Assembly: GCA_963580455.1 (NCBI GenBank) | Contig: OY756966.1 | Location: 14,201,001-14,265,000, forward strand | Direction: 5' to 3' | DNA: 64,000 bases | Source: Euonymus europaeus | Lineage: Eukaryota; Streptophyta; Magnoliopsida; Celastrales; Celastraceae | Part shown: positions 27,141 through 39,660 of the stretch, one piece after another | How the letters are laid out: every line of letters begins with the position of its first letter | Numbering within the stretch: position 1 is the stretch's first letter | Made by a program: the position numbers and the translations under genes | Notes under the pieces: model-generated | The model's database searches: none | Seen by the model: the letters and a program-made list of their open reading frames with translations, nothing else | What the model was told of the DNA's origin: nothing

Positions 27141-29600
27141 GTTGAGGAACTTCGGACCATCAAAGTTGCTCGGTGTACACATTTTAATGTTCTACTATCT
27201 CAAATTTTACGAGTATAAGCTTCCTAGATTATTCCTATGACAAAACACCAACTTTCTATGACAAATGGACAAAACCGTTAAAAGCTCCTACATAGAGAGA
27301 GTTGAGCAACTTCGGAACATCAAAGTTGCTCGGTGTACAATTTTTAATGTTATTCTATCTCAAATTTTATGAGTGTAAGCTTCCTAGATTATTCCCATGA
27401 CAAAACACCAACTTTCTATGACAAATGGATAAAACCATTAAAAGCTCCTCCATAGAGAGAGTTGAGCAACTTCGGACCATCAACGTTGCTCGGTGTACAC
27501 TTTTTATTGTTATTCTATGTCAAATTTTACGAGTATAAGCTTCCTAGTTTATTCCGATGACTAAACACCAACTTTCTATGACAAATGGACAAAACCGTTA
27601 AAAGCTCCTCCATAGAGAGAGTTGAGCAACTTCGGACCATCAAAGTTGCTCGGTGTACACTTTTTAATATTCTACTATCTCAAATTTTACGAGTGTAAGC
27701 TTCCTAGATTATTCCTATGACAGAACACCAACTTTCTATGACTAATGGACAAAACCGTTAAAAGCTCATCCAGAGAGAGTTGAGCAACTTCGGACCATCA
27801 AAGTTGTTCGGTGTACACTTTTTAATGTTATTCTATCTCAAGTTTTACGACTATAAGCTTCCTAGTTTATTTCGATGACTAAACACCAACTTTCTATGAC
27901 AAATGGACAAAACCGTTAAAAGCTCCTCCATAGAGAGAGTTGAGCAACTTCGGACCATCAAAGTTGCTCGGTGTACACTTTTTAATGTTCTACTATCTCA
28001 AATTTTACGAGTGTAAGCTTCCTAGATTATTCCCATGACAAAACACCAACTTTCTATGACAAATGGATAAAACCATTAAAAGCTCCTCCATAGAGAGAGT
28101 TGAGCAACTTCGGACCATCAACGTTGCTCGGTGTACACTTTTTATTGTTATTCTATGTCAAATTTTACGAGTATAAGCTTCCTAGTTTATTCCGATGACT
28201 AAACACCAACTTTCTATGACAAATGGACAAAACCGTTAAAAGCTCCTCCATAGAGAGAGTTGAGCAACTTCGGACCATCAAAGTTGCTCGGTGTACACTT
28301 TTTAATATTCTACTATCTCAAATTTTACGAGTGTAAGCTTCCTAGATTATTCCTATGACAGAACACCAACTTTCTATGACAAATGGACAAAACCGTTAAA
28401 AGCTCATCCAGAGAGAGTTGAGCAACTTCGGACCATCAAAGTTGTTCGGTGTACACTTTTTAATGTTATTCTATCTCAAGTTTTACGACTATAAGCTTCC
28501 TAGTTTATTTCGATGACTAAACACCAACTTTCTATGACAAATGGACAAAACCGTTAAAAGCTCCTCCATAGAGAGAGTTGAGCAACTTCGAACCATCAAA
28601 GTTGCTCGGTGTACACTTTTTAATGTTCTACTATCTCAAATTTTACGAGTGTAAGCTTCCTAGATTATTCCCATGACAAAACACCAACTTTCTATGACAA
28701 ATGGATAAAACCATTAAAAGCTCCTCCATAGAGAGAGTTGAGCAACTTCGGACCATCAACGTTGCTCGGTGTACACTTTTTATTGTTATTCTATGTCAAA
28801 TTTTACGAGTATAAGCTTCCTAGTTTATTCCGATGACTAAACACCAACTTTCTATGACAAATGGACAAAACCGTTAAAAGCTCCTCCATAGAGAGAGTTG
28901 AGCAACTTCGGACCATCAAAGTTGCTCGTTGTACACTTTTTAATATTCTACTATCTCAAATTTTACGAGTGTAAGCTTCCTAGATTATTCCTATGACAGA
29001 ACACCAACTTTCTATGACAAATGGACAAAACCGTTAAAAGCTCATCCAGAGAGAGTTGAGCAACTTCGGACCATCAAAGTTGCTCGGTGTACACTTTTTA
29101 ATTTTATTCTATCTCAAGTTTTATGACTATAAGCTTCCTAGTTTATTTCGATGACTAAACACCAACTTTCTATGACAAATGGACAAAACCGTTAAAAGCT
29201 CCTCCATAGAGAGAGTTGAGCAACTTCGGACCATCAAAGTTGGTCGGTGTACACTTTTTAATGTTCTACTATCTCAAATTTTACGAGTGTAAGCTTCCTA
29301 GATTATTCCCATGACAAAACACCAACTTTCTATGACAAATGGATAAAACCATTAAAAGCTCCTCCATAGAGAGAGTTGAGCAACTTCGGACCATCAACGT
29401 TGCTCGGTGTACACTTTTTATTGTCATTCTATGTCAAATTTTACGAGTATAAGCTTCCTAGTTTATTCCGATGACTAAACACCAACTTTCTATGACAAAT
29501 GGACAAAACCGTTAAAAGCTCCTCCATAGAGAGAGTTGAGCAACTTCGGACCATCAAAGTTGCTCGGTGTACACTTTTTAATGTTCGTTTATCTCAAATT
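27141..29600 (+). repeat. 638-bp tetramer HOR, second block (copy of the 19-23 kb region)
   Basis: CAACGTTGCTCGG occurs at 27,484, 28,122, 28,760 and 29,398, exactly 638 bp apart. The last three match 21,409, 22,047 and 22,685 at an offset of 6,713 bp. The first cassette carries TATGACTAATGG at about 27,740, which matches 19,595 (offset 8,145 bp) and not the equivalent place near 21,024. The block is therefore a mosaic of two registers that differ by 1,432 bp, one HOR unit. Confidence 0.88.
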
Positions 29601-32600
29601 TTACGAGTATAAGCTTCCTAGATTATTCCGATGACAAAACATCAACTTTCTATGACAAATGGACAAAATTGTTAAAAGTTCCCCCATAGAGAGAGTTGAG
29701 CAACTTCGGACCATCAAAGTTGGTCGGTGTACACTTTTTAATGTTCTACTATCTCAAATTTTACGAGTGTAAGCTTCCTAGATTATTCCTATGACAGAAC
29801 ACCAACTTTCTATGACAAATGGCCAAAACCGTTAAAAGCTCATCCAGAGAGAGTTGAGCAACTTCGGACCATCAAAGTTTCTCGGTGTACACTTTTTAAT
29901 GTTATTCTATCTCAAGTTTTACGACTATAAGCTTCCTAGTTTATTTCGATGACTAAACACCAACTTTCTATGACAAATGGACAAAACCGTTAAAAGCTCC
30001 TCCATAGAGAGAGTTGAGCAACTTCGGACCATCAAAGTTGCTCGGTGTACACTTTTTAATGTTATTCTATCGCAAATTTTACGAGTATAAGCTTCCTAGT
30101 TTATTCTGATGACTAAACACCAACTTTCTATGACAAATGGACAAAACCGTTAAAAGCTCCTACATAGAGAGAGTTGAGCAACTTCGGACCATCAAAGTTG
30201 CTCGGTGTACACTTTTTAATGTTCTACTATCTCAAATTTTACGAGTGTAAGCTTCCTAGATTATTCCCATGACAAAACACCAACTTTCTATGATAAATGG
30301 ACAAAAACGTTAAAAGCTCATCCAGAGAGAGTTGAGCAACTTCGGACCATAAAAGTTGCTCGGTGTACACTTTTTAATGTTCGTTTATCTCAAATTTTAC
30401 GAGTAAAAGCTTCCTAGATTATTTCGATAACAAAACATCAACTTTCTATGACAAATGGACAAAACTGTTAAAATCTCCTCCATAGTGAGAGTTGAGCAAC
30501 TTCGGACCATCAAAGCTACTCGGTGTACACTTTTTAATGTTCTTCTATGTCAAATTTTATGAGCATAAGCTTTCAAGATTATTTCCTTGACAAAACACTA
30601 ACTTTCTATGACAAATGGACAAAGACGTTAAATCCTCTTCCATTTAAAAGTTGAGCAACTTCGGACCATCAAAGCTGCTCGGTGTACACTTTTCAATGTT
30701 CTTCTATGTAAAATTTTACGAGTATATAAGCTTCCTAGGTTATTTCGATGACAAAACACTAACTTTCTATGATAAATGGACAAAGCCGTTAAAACCTCCT
30801 CTATAGAGAAGTTGAGCAACTTTGGACCATCAAAGTTGCTTGGTGTACACCTTTTAATGTTCTTCTATGTCAAATTTTACGAGTATATAAGCTTCATAGA
30901 TTATTTCGATGCCAAAACACTAACTTTCTATGACAAATTGACAAAACCGTTAAAAGCTCATCCATAGAGAGAGTTGAGCAACTTCTGACCATCAAAGTTG
31001 CTCGGTGTACACTTTTTATTGTTATTCTTTGTCAAATTTTATGAGTATAAGCTTCCAAGATTATTTCCGTGACAAAACACTAACTTTCTATGACAAATGG
31101 ACAAAGCCATTAAAACCTCCTCTATAGAGAAGTTGAGCAACTTTGGACCATCAAAGTTGCTCGGTGTACACTTTTTAATGTTCTTCTATGTCAAATTTTA
31201 TGAGTATATAAGCTTCCTAGATTATTTCGATGACAAAACACTAACTTTCTATGACAAATGGACAAAGCCGTTAAAACCTCCTCTATAGAGAAGTTGAGGA
31301 ACTTCGGACCATCAAAGTTGCTCGGTGTACACTTTTTAATGTTCTTCTATGTCAAATTTTATGAGTATATAAGCTTCCTAGATTATTTCGATGACAAAAC
31401 ACTAACTTTCTATGACAAATGGACAAAGCCGTTAAAACCTCCTCTATAGAGAAGTTGAGGAACTTCGGACCATCAAAGTTGCTCGGTGTACACTTTTTAA
31501 TGTTATTCTATCGCAAATTTTACGAGTATAAGCTTCCTAGTTTATTCCGATGACTAAACACCAACTTTCTATGACAAATGGACAAAACCGTTAAAAGCTC
31601 CTCCAGAGAGAGTTGAGCAACTTCAGACCATCAAAGTTGCTCGGTGTACACTTTTTAATGTTCTTCTATGTCAAATTTCACGAGTATATAAGCTTCCTAG
31701 ATTATTTCGATGACAAAACACTAACTTTCTATGACAAATGGACAAAGCCGTTAAAACCTCTTCTATAGAGAAGTTGAGCAACTTCAGGCCATCAAAGTTT
31801 CTCGGTGTACACTTTTTAATGTTCTTCTATGTCAAATTTTACGAGTATATAAGCTTCACAGATTATTTCGATGAAAAAACACTAACTTTCTATGACAAAT
31901 GGAAAAAACCGTTAAAAGCTCGTCCATAGAGAGAGTTGAGCAATTTCGGACCATCAAAGTTGCTCGGTGTACACTTTTTAATGTTCTTCTACCTCAAATT
32001 TTATGAGTATAAGCTTCCTAGATTATTTCGATGACAAAACAACAACTTTATATGACAAATGAAAAAAAACCGTTAAAAGCTTCTCCATAGAGAGAGTTGA
32101 GCAACTTCGGACAATCAAAGTTGCTGGTTGTACACTTTTTAATGTTTTTCTATGTCCAATTTTACGAGTATATAAGCTTCACAGATTATTTCGATGACAA
32201 AACACTAACTTTCTATGACAAATAGACAAAACCGTTAAAAGCTCATCCATAGAGAGAGTTGAGCAACTTCTGACCATCAAAGTTGCTCGGTGTACACTTT
32301 TTATTGTTATTCTTTGTCAAATTTTATGAGTATAAGCTTCCAAGATTATTTCCGTGACAAAACACTAACTTTCTATGACAAATGGACAAAGCCATTAAAA
32401 CCTCCTCTATAGAGAAGTTGAGCAACTTTGGACCATCAAAGTTGCTCGGTGTACACTTTTTAATGTTCTTCTATGTCAAATTTTATGAGTATATAAGCTT
32501 CCTAGATTATTTCGATGACAAAACACTAACTTTCTATGACAAATGGACAAAGCCGTTAAAACCTCCTCTATAGAGAAGTTGAGGAACTTCGGACCATCAA

Positions 32601-32617
32601 AGTTGCTCGGTGTACAC
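29601..32617 (+). repeat. 161-bp subtype block, copy 2
   Basis: This block corresponds to 22,890-25,900 at an offset of 6,710-6,714 bp. Monomer starts at 30,776, 31,097, 31,258, 31,738 and 32,382 correspond to 24,066, 24,387, 24,548, 25,028 and 25,668. Between about 31,440 and 31,660 the two copies differ in subtype. Copy 2 has a CTATCGCAA, GACTAAACACC monomer where copy 1 has a TATATAAG form followed by a GTTCTTATATG form, yet the spacing is unchanged. This looks like a patch exchanged between monomers. Confidence 0.87.
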
Positions 32618-32941
32618 ATTTTAATGTTCTACTATCTCAAATTTTACGAGTATAAGCTTCCTAGATTATTCCTATGACAAAACACCAACTTTCTATGACA
32701 AATGGACAAAACCGTTAAAAGCTCCTACATAGAGAGAGTTGAGCAACTTCGGAACATCAAAGTTGCTCGGTGTACAATTTTTAATGTTATTCTATCTCAA
32801 ATTTTATGAGTGTAAGCTTCCTAGATTATTCCCATGACAAAACACCAACTTTCTATGACAAATGGATAAAACCATTAAAAGCTCCTCCATAGAGAGAGTT
32901 GAGCAACTTCGGACCATCAACGTTGCTCGGTGTACACTTTT
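32618..32941 (+). repeat. Two-monomer remnant of the tetramer HOR inside the 161-bp block
   Basis: The stretch matches 27,180-27,500 (offset about 5,437 bp). It includes the CTCCTACATAG, GGAACATC, GTACAATTTTTAATG and GGATAAAACCATT variants and the CAACGTTGCTCGG marker at 32,921. It then switches inside the same monomer to AATCCTCGTTTATC at about 32,943, which belongs to a different subtype. The rest of the cassettes are missing, so this marks a recombination or deletion junction. Confidence 0.85.
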
Positions 32942-34980
32942 TAATCCTCGTTTATCTCAAATTTTACGAGTATAACTTCCTAGATTATTCCGATGACAAA
33001 ACATCAACTTTCTATGACAAATGGACAAAACTGTTAAAAGCTCCTGCATAGTGAGAGTTGAGCAACTTCGGACCATCAAAGCTACTCGGTGTACACTTTT
33101 TAATGTTCTTCTATGTCAAATTTTATGAGTATAAGCTTTCAAGATTATTTCCTTGACAAAACACTAACTTTCTATGACAAATGGACAAAGACGTTAAATC
33201 CTCTTCTATATAAAAGTTGAGCAACTTCGGACCACCAAAGCTGCTCGGTGTACACTTTTTAATGTTCTTCTATGTAAAATTTTACGAGTATATAAGCTTC
33301 CTAGGTTATTTCGATGACAAAACACTAACTTTCTATGATAAATGGACAAAGCCGTTAAAACCTCCTCTATAGAGAAGTTGAGCAACTTTGGACCATCAAA
33401 GTTGCTTGTTGTACACCTTTTAATGTTCTTCTATGTCAAATTTTACGAGTATATAAGCTTCATAGATTATTTCGATGCCAAAACAATAACTTTCTATGAC
33501 AAATTGACAAAACCGTTAAAAGCTCATCCATAGAGAGAGTTGAGCAACTTCTGACCATCAAAGTTGCTCGATGTACACTTTTTATTGTTATTCTTTGTCA
33601 AATTTTATGAGTATAAGCTTCCAAGATTATTTCCGTGAAAAAACACTAACTTTCTATGACAAATGGACAAAGCCATTAAAACCTCCTCTATAGAGAAGTT
33701 GAGCAACTTTGGACCATCAAAGTTGCTCGGTGTACACTTTTTAATGTTCTTCTATGTCAAATTTTATGAGTATATAAGCTTCCTAGATTATTTCGATGAC
33801 AAAACACTAACTTTCTATGACAAATGGACAAAGCCGTTAAAACCTCCTCTATAGGGAAGTTGAGGAACTTCGGACCATCAAAGTTGCTCGGTGTACACTT
33901 TTTAATGTTATTCTATCGCAAATTTTACGAGTATAAGCTTCCTAGTTTATTCCGATGACTAAACACCAACTTTCTATGACAAATGGACAAAACCGTTAAA
34001 AGCTCCTACATAGAGAGAGTTGAGCAACTTCGGACCATCAAAGTTGCTCGGTGTACACTTTTTAATGTTCTACTATCTCAAATTTTACGAGTGTAAGCTT
34101 CCTAGATTATTCCCATGACAAAACACCAACTTTCTATGATAAATGGACAAAACCGTTAAAAGCTCATCCAGAGAGAGTTGAGCAACTTCGGACCATAAAA
34201 GTTGCTCGGTGTACACTTTTTAATCCTCGTTTATCTCAAATTTTACGAGTATAACTTCCTAGATTATTCCGATGACAAAACATCAACTTTCTATGACAAA
34301 TGGACAAAACTGTTAAAAGCTCCTGCATAGTGAGAGTTGAGCAACTTCGGACCATCAAAGCTACTCGGTGTACACTTTTTAATGTTCTTCTATGTCAAAT
34401 TTTATGAGTATAAGCTTTCAAGATTATTTCCTTGACAAAACACTAACTTTCTATGACAAATGGACAAAGACGTTAAATCCTCTTCTATATAAAAGTTGAG
34501 CAACTTCGGACCACCAAAGCTGCTCGGTGTACACTTTTTAATGTTCTTCTATGTAAAATTTTACGAGTATATAAGCTTCCTAGGTTATTTCGATGACAAA
34601 ACACTAACTTTCTATGATAAATGGACAAAGCCGTTAAAACCTCCTCTATAGAGAAGTTGAGCAACTTTGGACCATCAAAGTTGCTTGTTGTACACCTTTT
34701 AATGTTCTTCTATGTCAAATTTTACGAGTATATAAGCTTCATAGATTATTTCGATGCCAAAACAATAACTTTCTATGACAAATTGACAAAACCGTTAAAA
34801 GCTCATCCATAGAGAGAGTTGAGCAACTTCTGACCATCAAAGTTGCTCGATGTACACTTTTTATTGTTATTCTTTGTCAAATTTTATGAGTATAAGCTTC
34901 CAAGATTATTTCCGTGAAAAAACACTAACTTTCTATGACAAATGGACAAAGCCGTTAAAACCTCCTCTATAGAGAAGTTG
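32942..34980 (+). repeat. 8-monomer tandem duplication, 1,279-bp offset
   Basis: The junction motif TAATCCTCGTTTATC occurs at 32,942 and 34,221, and monomer starts at 33,342 and 34,621 are also 1,279 bp apart. Both copies share TATAACTTCC (HindIII site lost), CTCCTGCATAG, GGACCACCAAAG and CTTGTTGTACACC. The related stretch at 26,225-26,980 has AATGCTCG in place of AATCCTCG. Copy 2 follows copy 1 only to about 34,940, where it jumps to a GAGGAACTTCGG monomer. Confidence 0.85.
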
Positions 34981-36050
34981 AGGAACTTCGGACCATCAAA
35001 GTTGCTCGGTGTACACATTTTAATGTTCTACTATCTCAAATTTTACGAGTATAAGCTTCCTAGATTATTCCTATGACAAAACACCAATTTTCTATGACAA
35101 ATGGACAAAACCGTTAAAAGCTCCTCCAGAGAGAGTTGAGCAACATTGGATCATCAAAGTTTCTCGGTGTACACTTTTTAATGTTATTCTATCTCAAATT
35201 TTACGAGTATAAGCTTCCTAGATTATTCAGCTGACGAAACACCAACTTTCTATGACAAATGAACGAAACCGTTAAAAGCTCCTCCATTGAGAGAGTTGAG
35301 CAACTTCGGACCATCAAAATTGCTCGGTCTACACTTTTTAATGTTCGTTTATCTCAAATTTTACTAGTATAAGCTTCCTAGATTATTCCGATGACAAAAC
35401 ACCAACTTTCTATGACAAATGGACAAAATTGTTAAAAGCTCCTCCATAGAGAGAGTTGAGCAACTTCGGACCATCAAAGTTGCTCGTTGTACACTTTTTA
35501 ATGTTCTTCTATATCAAATTTTACGAGTATATAAGCTGCCAAGATTATTTCTATGACAAAACACTAACTCTCTATGATAAATGGACAAAGTCGTTAAAAC
35601 CTCCTCTATAGAGAAGTTGAGCAACTTCGGACCATCAAAGTTGCTCGGTGTACACTTTTCAATGTTCTTCTATGTCAAATTTTACGAGTATACAAGCTTC
35701 ATAGATTATTTCGATGCCAAAACACTAATTTTCTATGACGAATTGACAAAACCGTTAAACCCTCCTCTATAGAGAAGTTGAGCAACTTTGGACCATCAAA
35801 GTTGCTCGGTGTACACTTTTTAATATTTTTCTATCTCAAATTTTATGAGTATAAGCTTCCTAGATTATTCCGCTGACAAAACAAAAACTTTCTATGAAAA
35901 ATGAACAAAACCGTTAAAAGCTCCTCCATAGAGAGAGTTGAGCAACTTCGGACCTTCAAAATTGCTCGGTGTATATTTTTTAACGTTCGTTTATCTCAAA
36001 TTTTACAAGTATGAGCTTCCTAGATTATTCCGATGAAAAAAGACCAACTT
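34981..36050 (+). repeat. Divergent A-type monomers at the right end of family A
   Basis: About six or seven monomers of mixed subtype, with private changes such as CAACATTGGATC, CAGCTGACG and ATGACGAATTG. The segment from about 35,685 resembles 7,920-8,280 in the left mosaic. Both share GTTAAACCCTCC, TATTCCGCTGAC, GGACCTTCAAAATTG and GATGAAAAAAGACC. The divergent character and the match to the left part suggest an old edge of the A array. Confidence 0.8.
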
Positions 36051-39000
36051 TCTTTGACAAATGGACAAAAATGTTAAAGGCTCCTCCATAGAGAGAGTTG
36101 AGAAACTTCGGACTATCAAAGTTGCTCGTGATAGACTTTTTATTGTTCTTCTATGTCAAATTTTACGAGTATAAGCTTCCTACATTATTTCGATGCCAAA
36201 ACACCAACTTTCTATGACAAATAGACAAAACCGTTAAGAGCTCCTCCATAGAGAGAGTTGAGCATCTTCGTACTATCAAAGTTGCTCGGGATAGACTTTT
36301 AATTGTTCTTCTATGTCAAATTTTACGAGTATAAGCTTCCTACATTATTTCGATGACAAAACACCAACTTTCTATGACAAATAGACAAAACGGTTAAAAG
36401 CTCCTCCATAGAGAGAGTTGAGCAACTTCGGACTATCAAAGTTGTTCGGGATAGACTTTTTATTGTTCTTCTACGTCAAATTTTACGAGTATATGCTTCC
36501 TACATTATTTCGATGCCAAAACACCAACTTTCTACGACAAATAGACAAAACCGTTAAAAGCTCCTCCATAAAGAGAGTTGAGCCACTTCGGACTATCAAA
36601 GTTGCTCGGAATAGAATTTTAATTGTTCTTCTATGTCAAATTTTACGAGTATAAGCTTCCTACATTATTTCGATGACAAAACACCAACTTTCTATGACAA
36701 ATAGACAAAACGGTTAAAAGCTCCTCCATAGAGAGAGTTGAGCAACTTCGGACTATCAAAGTTGTTCGGGATAGACTTTTTATTGTTCTTCTACGTCAAA
36801 TTTTATGAGTATATGCTTCCTACATTATTTCGATGCCAAAACACCAACTTTCTACGACAAATAGACAAAACCGTTAAAAGCTCCTCCATAAAGAGAGTTG
36901 AGCCACTTCGGACTATCAAAGTTGCTCGGAATAGACTTTTAATTGTTCTTCTATGTCAAATTTTACGAGTATAAGCTTCCTACATTATTTCGATGCCAAA
37001 AAATCAACTTTCTATGACAAATGGACAAAACCGTTAAAAGCTCCTCCATAGAGAGAGTTGAGCAACTTCGGACTATCAAAGTTGCTCGGGATAGACTTTT
37101 AATTGTTCTTCTATGTCAAATTTTACGAGTATAAGCTTCCTACATTATTTCGATGTCAAAAAACCAACTCTCTATGACAAATGGACAAAACCGTTAAAAG
37201 CTCCTCCATAGAGAGAGTTGAGCAACTTCAGACTATCAAAGTTGCTCGGGATAGACTTTTAATTGTTCTTCTATGTCAAATTTTACGAGTATAAGCTTCA
37301 TAGATTATTTCGAGTCCAAAACACCAACTTTCTATGAGAAATAGACAGAAACGTTAAAAGCTCCTCCATAGAGAGAGTTGAGCAATTTCGGACTATCAAA
37401 GTTGCTCGGAATAGACTTTTAATTGTCCTTCTATGTCAAATTTTACGAGTATAAGCTTCCTATATTATTTCGATGCCAAAACACCAACTTTCTATGAGAA
37501 ATGGACAAAACCGTTAAAAGCTCCTCCATAGAGAGACTTGAGCAACTTTGGACTATCAAACTTGCTCGGGATAGACTTTTAATTGTTCTTCTATGTCAAA
37601 TTTTATGAGTATAAGCTTCCTACATTATTTCGATGCCAAAAGACCAACTTTCTATTAAAAATAGACAAAAATGTTAAAAGCTCCTCCATAGAGAGAGTTG
37701 AGCAACTTCGGACTATCAAAGTTGCTCGGGATAGACTTTTTATTGTTCTTCTATGTTAAATTTTACGAGTATAAGCTTCCCAGATTATTTCGAGTCCAAA
37801 ACATCAACTTTCTATGACAAATGGACAAAAATGTTAAAGGCTCCTCCATAGAGAGAGTTGAGAAACTTCGGACTATCAAAGTTGCTCGTGATAGACTTTT
37901 TATTGTTCTTCTATGTCAAATTTTACGAGTATAAGCTTCCTACATTATTTCGATGCCAAAACACCAACTTTCTATGACAAATAGACAAAACCGTTAAGAG
38001 CTCCTCCATAGAGAGAGTTGAGCATCTTCGTACTATCAAAGTTGCTCGGAATAGAATTTTAATTGTTCTTCTATGTCAAATTTTACGAGTATAAGCTTCC
38101 TACATTATTTCGATGTCTAAAAACCAACTTTCTATGACAAATGGACAAAACCGTTAAAAGCTCCTCCATAGAGAGTTGAGCAACTTCGGACTATGAAAGT
38201 TGCTCGGAATAGACTTTTAATTGTTCTTCTATGTCAAAGTTTACGAGTATAAGCTTCCTACATTATTTCGATGCCAAAACACCAACTTTCTATGAGAAAT
38301 GGACAAAACCATTAAAAGCTCCTCCATAGAGAGAGTTGAGCAACTTCGGACTATCAAACTTGCTCGGGATAGACTTTTAATTGTTCTTCTATGTCAAATT
38401 TTATGAGTATAAGCTTCCTACATTATTTCGGTGCCAAAACACCAACTTTCTATGAAAAATAGACAAAAATGTTAAAACCTCCTCCATAGAGAGAGTTGAG
38501 CAACTTCGGACTATCAAAGTTGCTCGGGATAGACTTTTAATTGTTCTTCTATGTCAAATTTTATGAGTATAAGCTTCCTAGATTATTTCGAGTCCAAAAC
38601 ATAAACTTTCTATGACAAATGGACAAAAATGTTAAAGGCTCCTCCATAGAGAGAGTTGAGCAACTTCGGACTATCAAAGTTGCTCGTGATAGACTTTTTA
38701 TTGTTCTTCTATGTCAAATTTTACGAGTATAAGCTTCCTACATTATTTCAATGCCAAAACACCAACTTTCTATGACAAATAGACAAAACCGTTAAAAGCT
38801 CCTCCATAGAGAGAGTTAAGCAACTTCGGACTATAAAAGTTGCTCGGAATAGAATTTTAATTGTTCTTCTATGTCAAATTTTACGAGTATAAGCTTCCTA
38901 CATTATTTCGATGACAAAACACCAACTTTCTATGACAAATAGACAAAACGGTTAAAAGCTCTTCCATAGAGAGAGTTGAGCAACTTCGGACTATCAAAGT

Positions 39001-39660
39001 TGTTCGGGATAGACTTTTTATTGTTCTTCTACGTCAAATTTTACGAGTATATGCTTCCTACATTATTTCGATGCCAAAACACCAACTTTCTATGACAAAT
39101 AGACAAAACCGTTAAAAGCTCCTCCATAAAGAGAGTTGAGCAACTTCGGACTATCAAAGTTGCTCGGAATAGACTTTTAATTGTTCTTCTATGTCAAATT
39201 TTACGAGTATAAGCTTCCTACATTATTTCGATGCCAAAAAATCAACTTTCTATGACAAATGGACAAAACCGTTAAAAGCTCCTCCATAGAGAGAGTTGAG
39301 CAACTTCGGACTATCAAAGTTGCTCGGGATAGACTTTTAATTGTTCTTCTATGTCAAATTTTACGAGTATAAGCTTCCTACATTATTTAGAGTCCAAAAC
39401 ACCAACTCTCTATGAGAAATAGACAAAAACGTTAAAAGCTCCTCCATAGAGAGAGTTGAGCAATTTCGGACTATCAAAGTTGCTCGGAATAGACTTTTAA
39501 TTGTCCTTCTATGTCAAATTTTACGAGTATAAGCTTCATAGATTATTTAGAGACCAAAACAACAACTTTCTATGAGAAATAGACAAAAACGTTAAAAGCT
39601 CCTCCATAGAGAGAGTTGAGCAATTTCGGACTATCAAAGTTGCTCGGAATAGACTTTTAA
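36051..39660 (+). repeat. Family C monomers, left part, with local dimer and 11-monomer repeats
   Basis: From here monomers carry GACTATC, GATAGACTTTTAATTG and CATTATTTCGATGCC in place of the A-family states. A dimer is duplicated in tandem at an offset of exactly 320 bp (about 36,310-36,660 and 36,630-36,980; shared GTTGTTCGG, CTACGTC, GTATATGC, CCATAAAGAG). The first 200 bases, with AAAAATGTTAAAGG at 36,071 and GAGCATCTTCGTAC, reappear at 37,831 (offset 1,760 bp, eleven monomers). Confidence 0.87.
37060..37087. other. 9-bp inverted repeat (dyad), family C example
   Basis: The same GAGCAACTT and AAGTTGCTC arms are kept in family C, although the 10-base loop differs by one base (CGGACTATCA). 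Stem arms shared by both families while neighbouring bases diverged make this one of the most constant parts of the monomer. Confidence 0.85.

Noticed and set aside
30628..30819. Minus-strand 63-codon frame
   Set aside because: It arises because one monomer reads CCATTTAAAAG where its relatives read CTATTTAAAAG, giving a chance ATG-to-stop frame. Not conserved in the copy at about 23,920.
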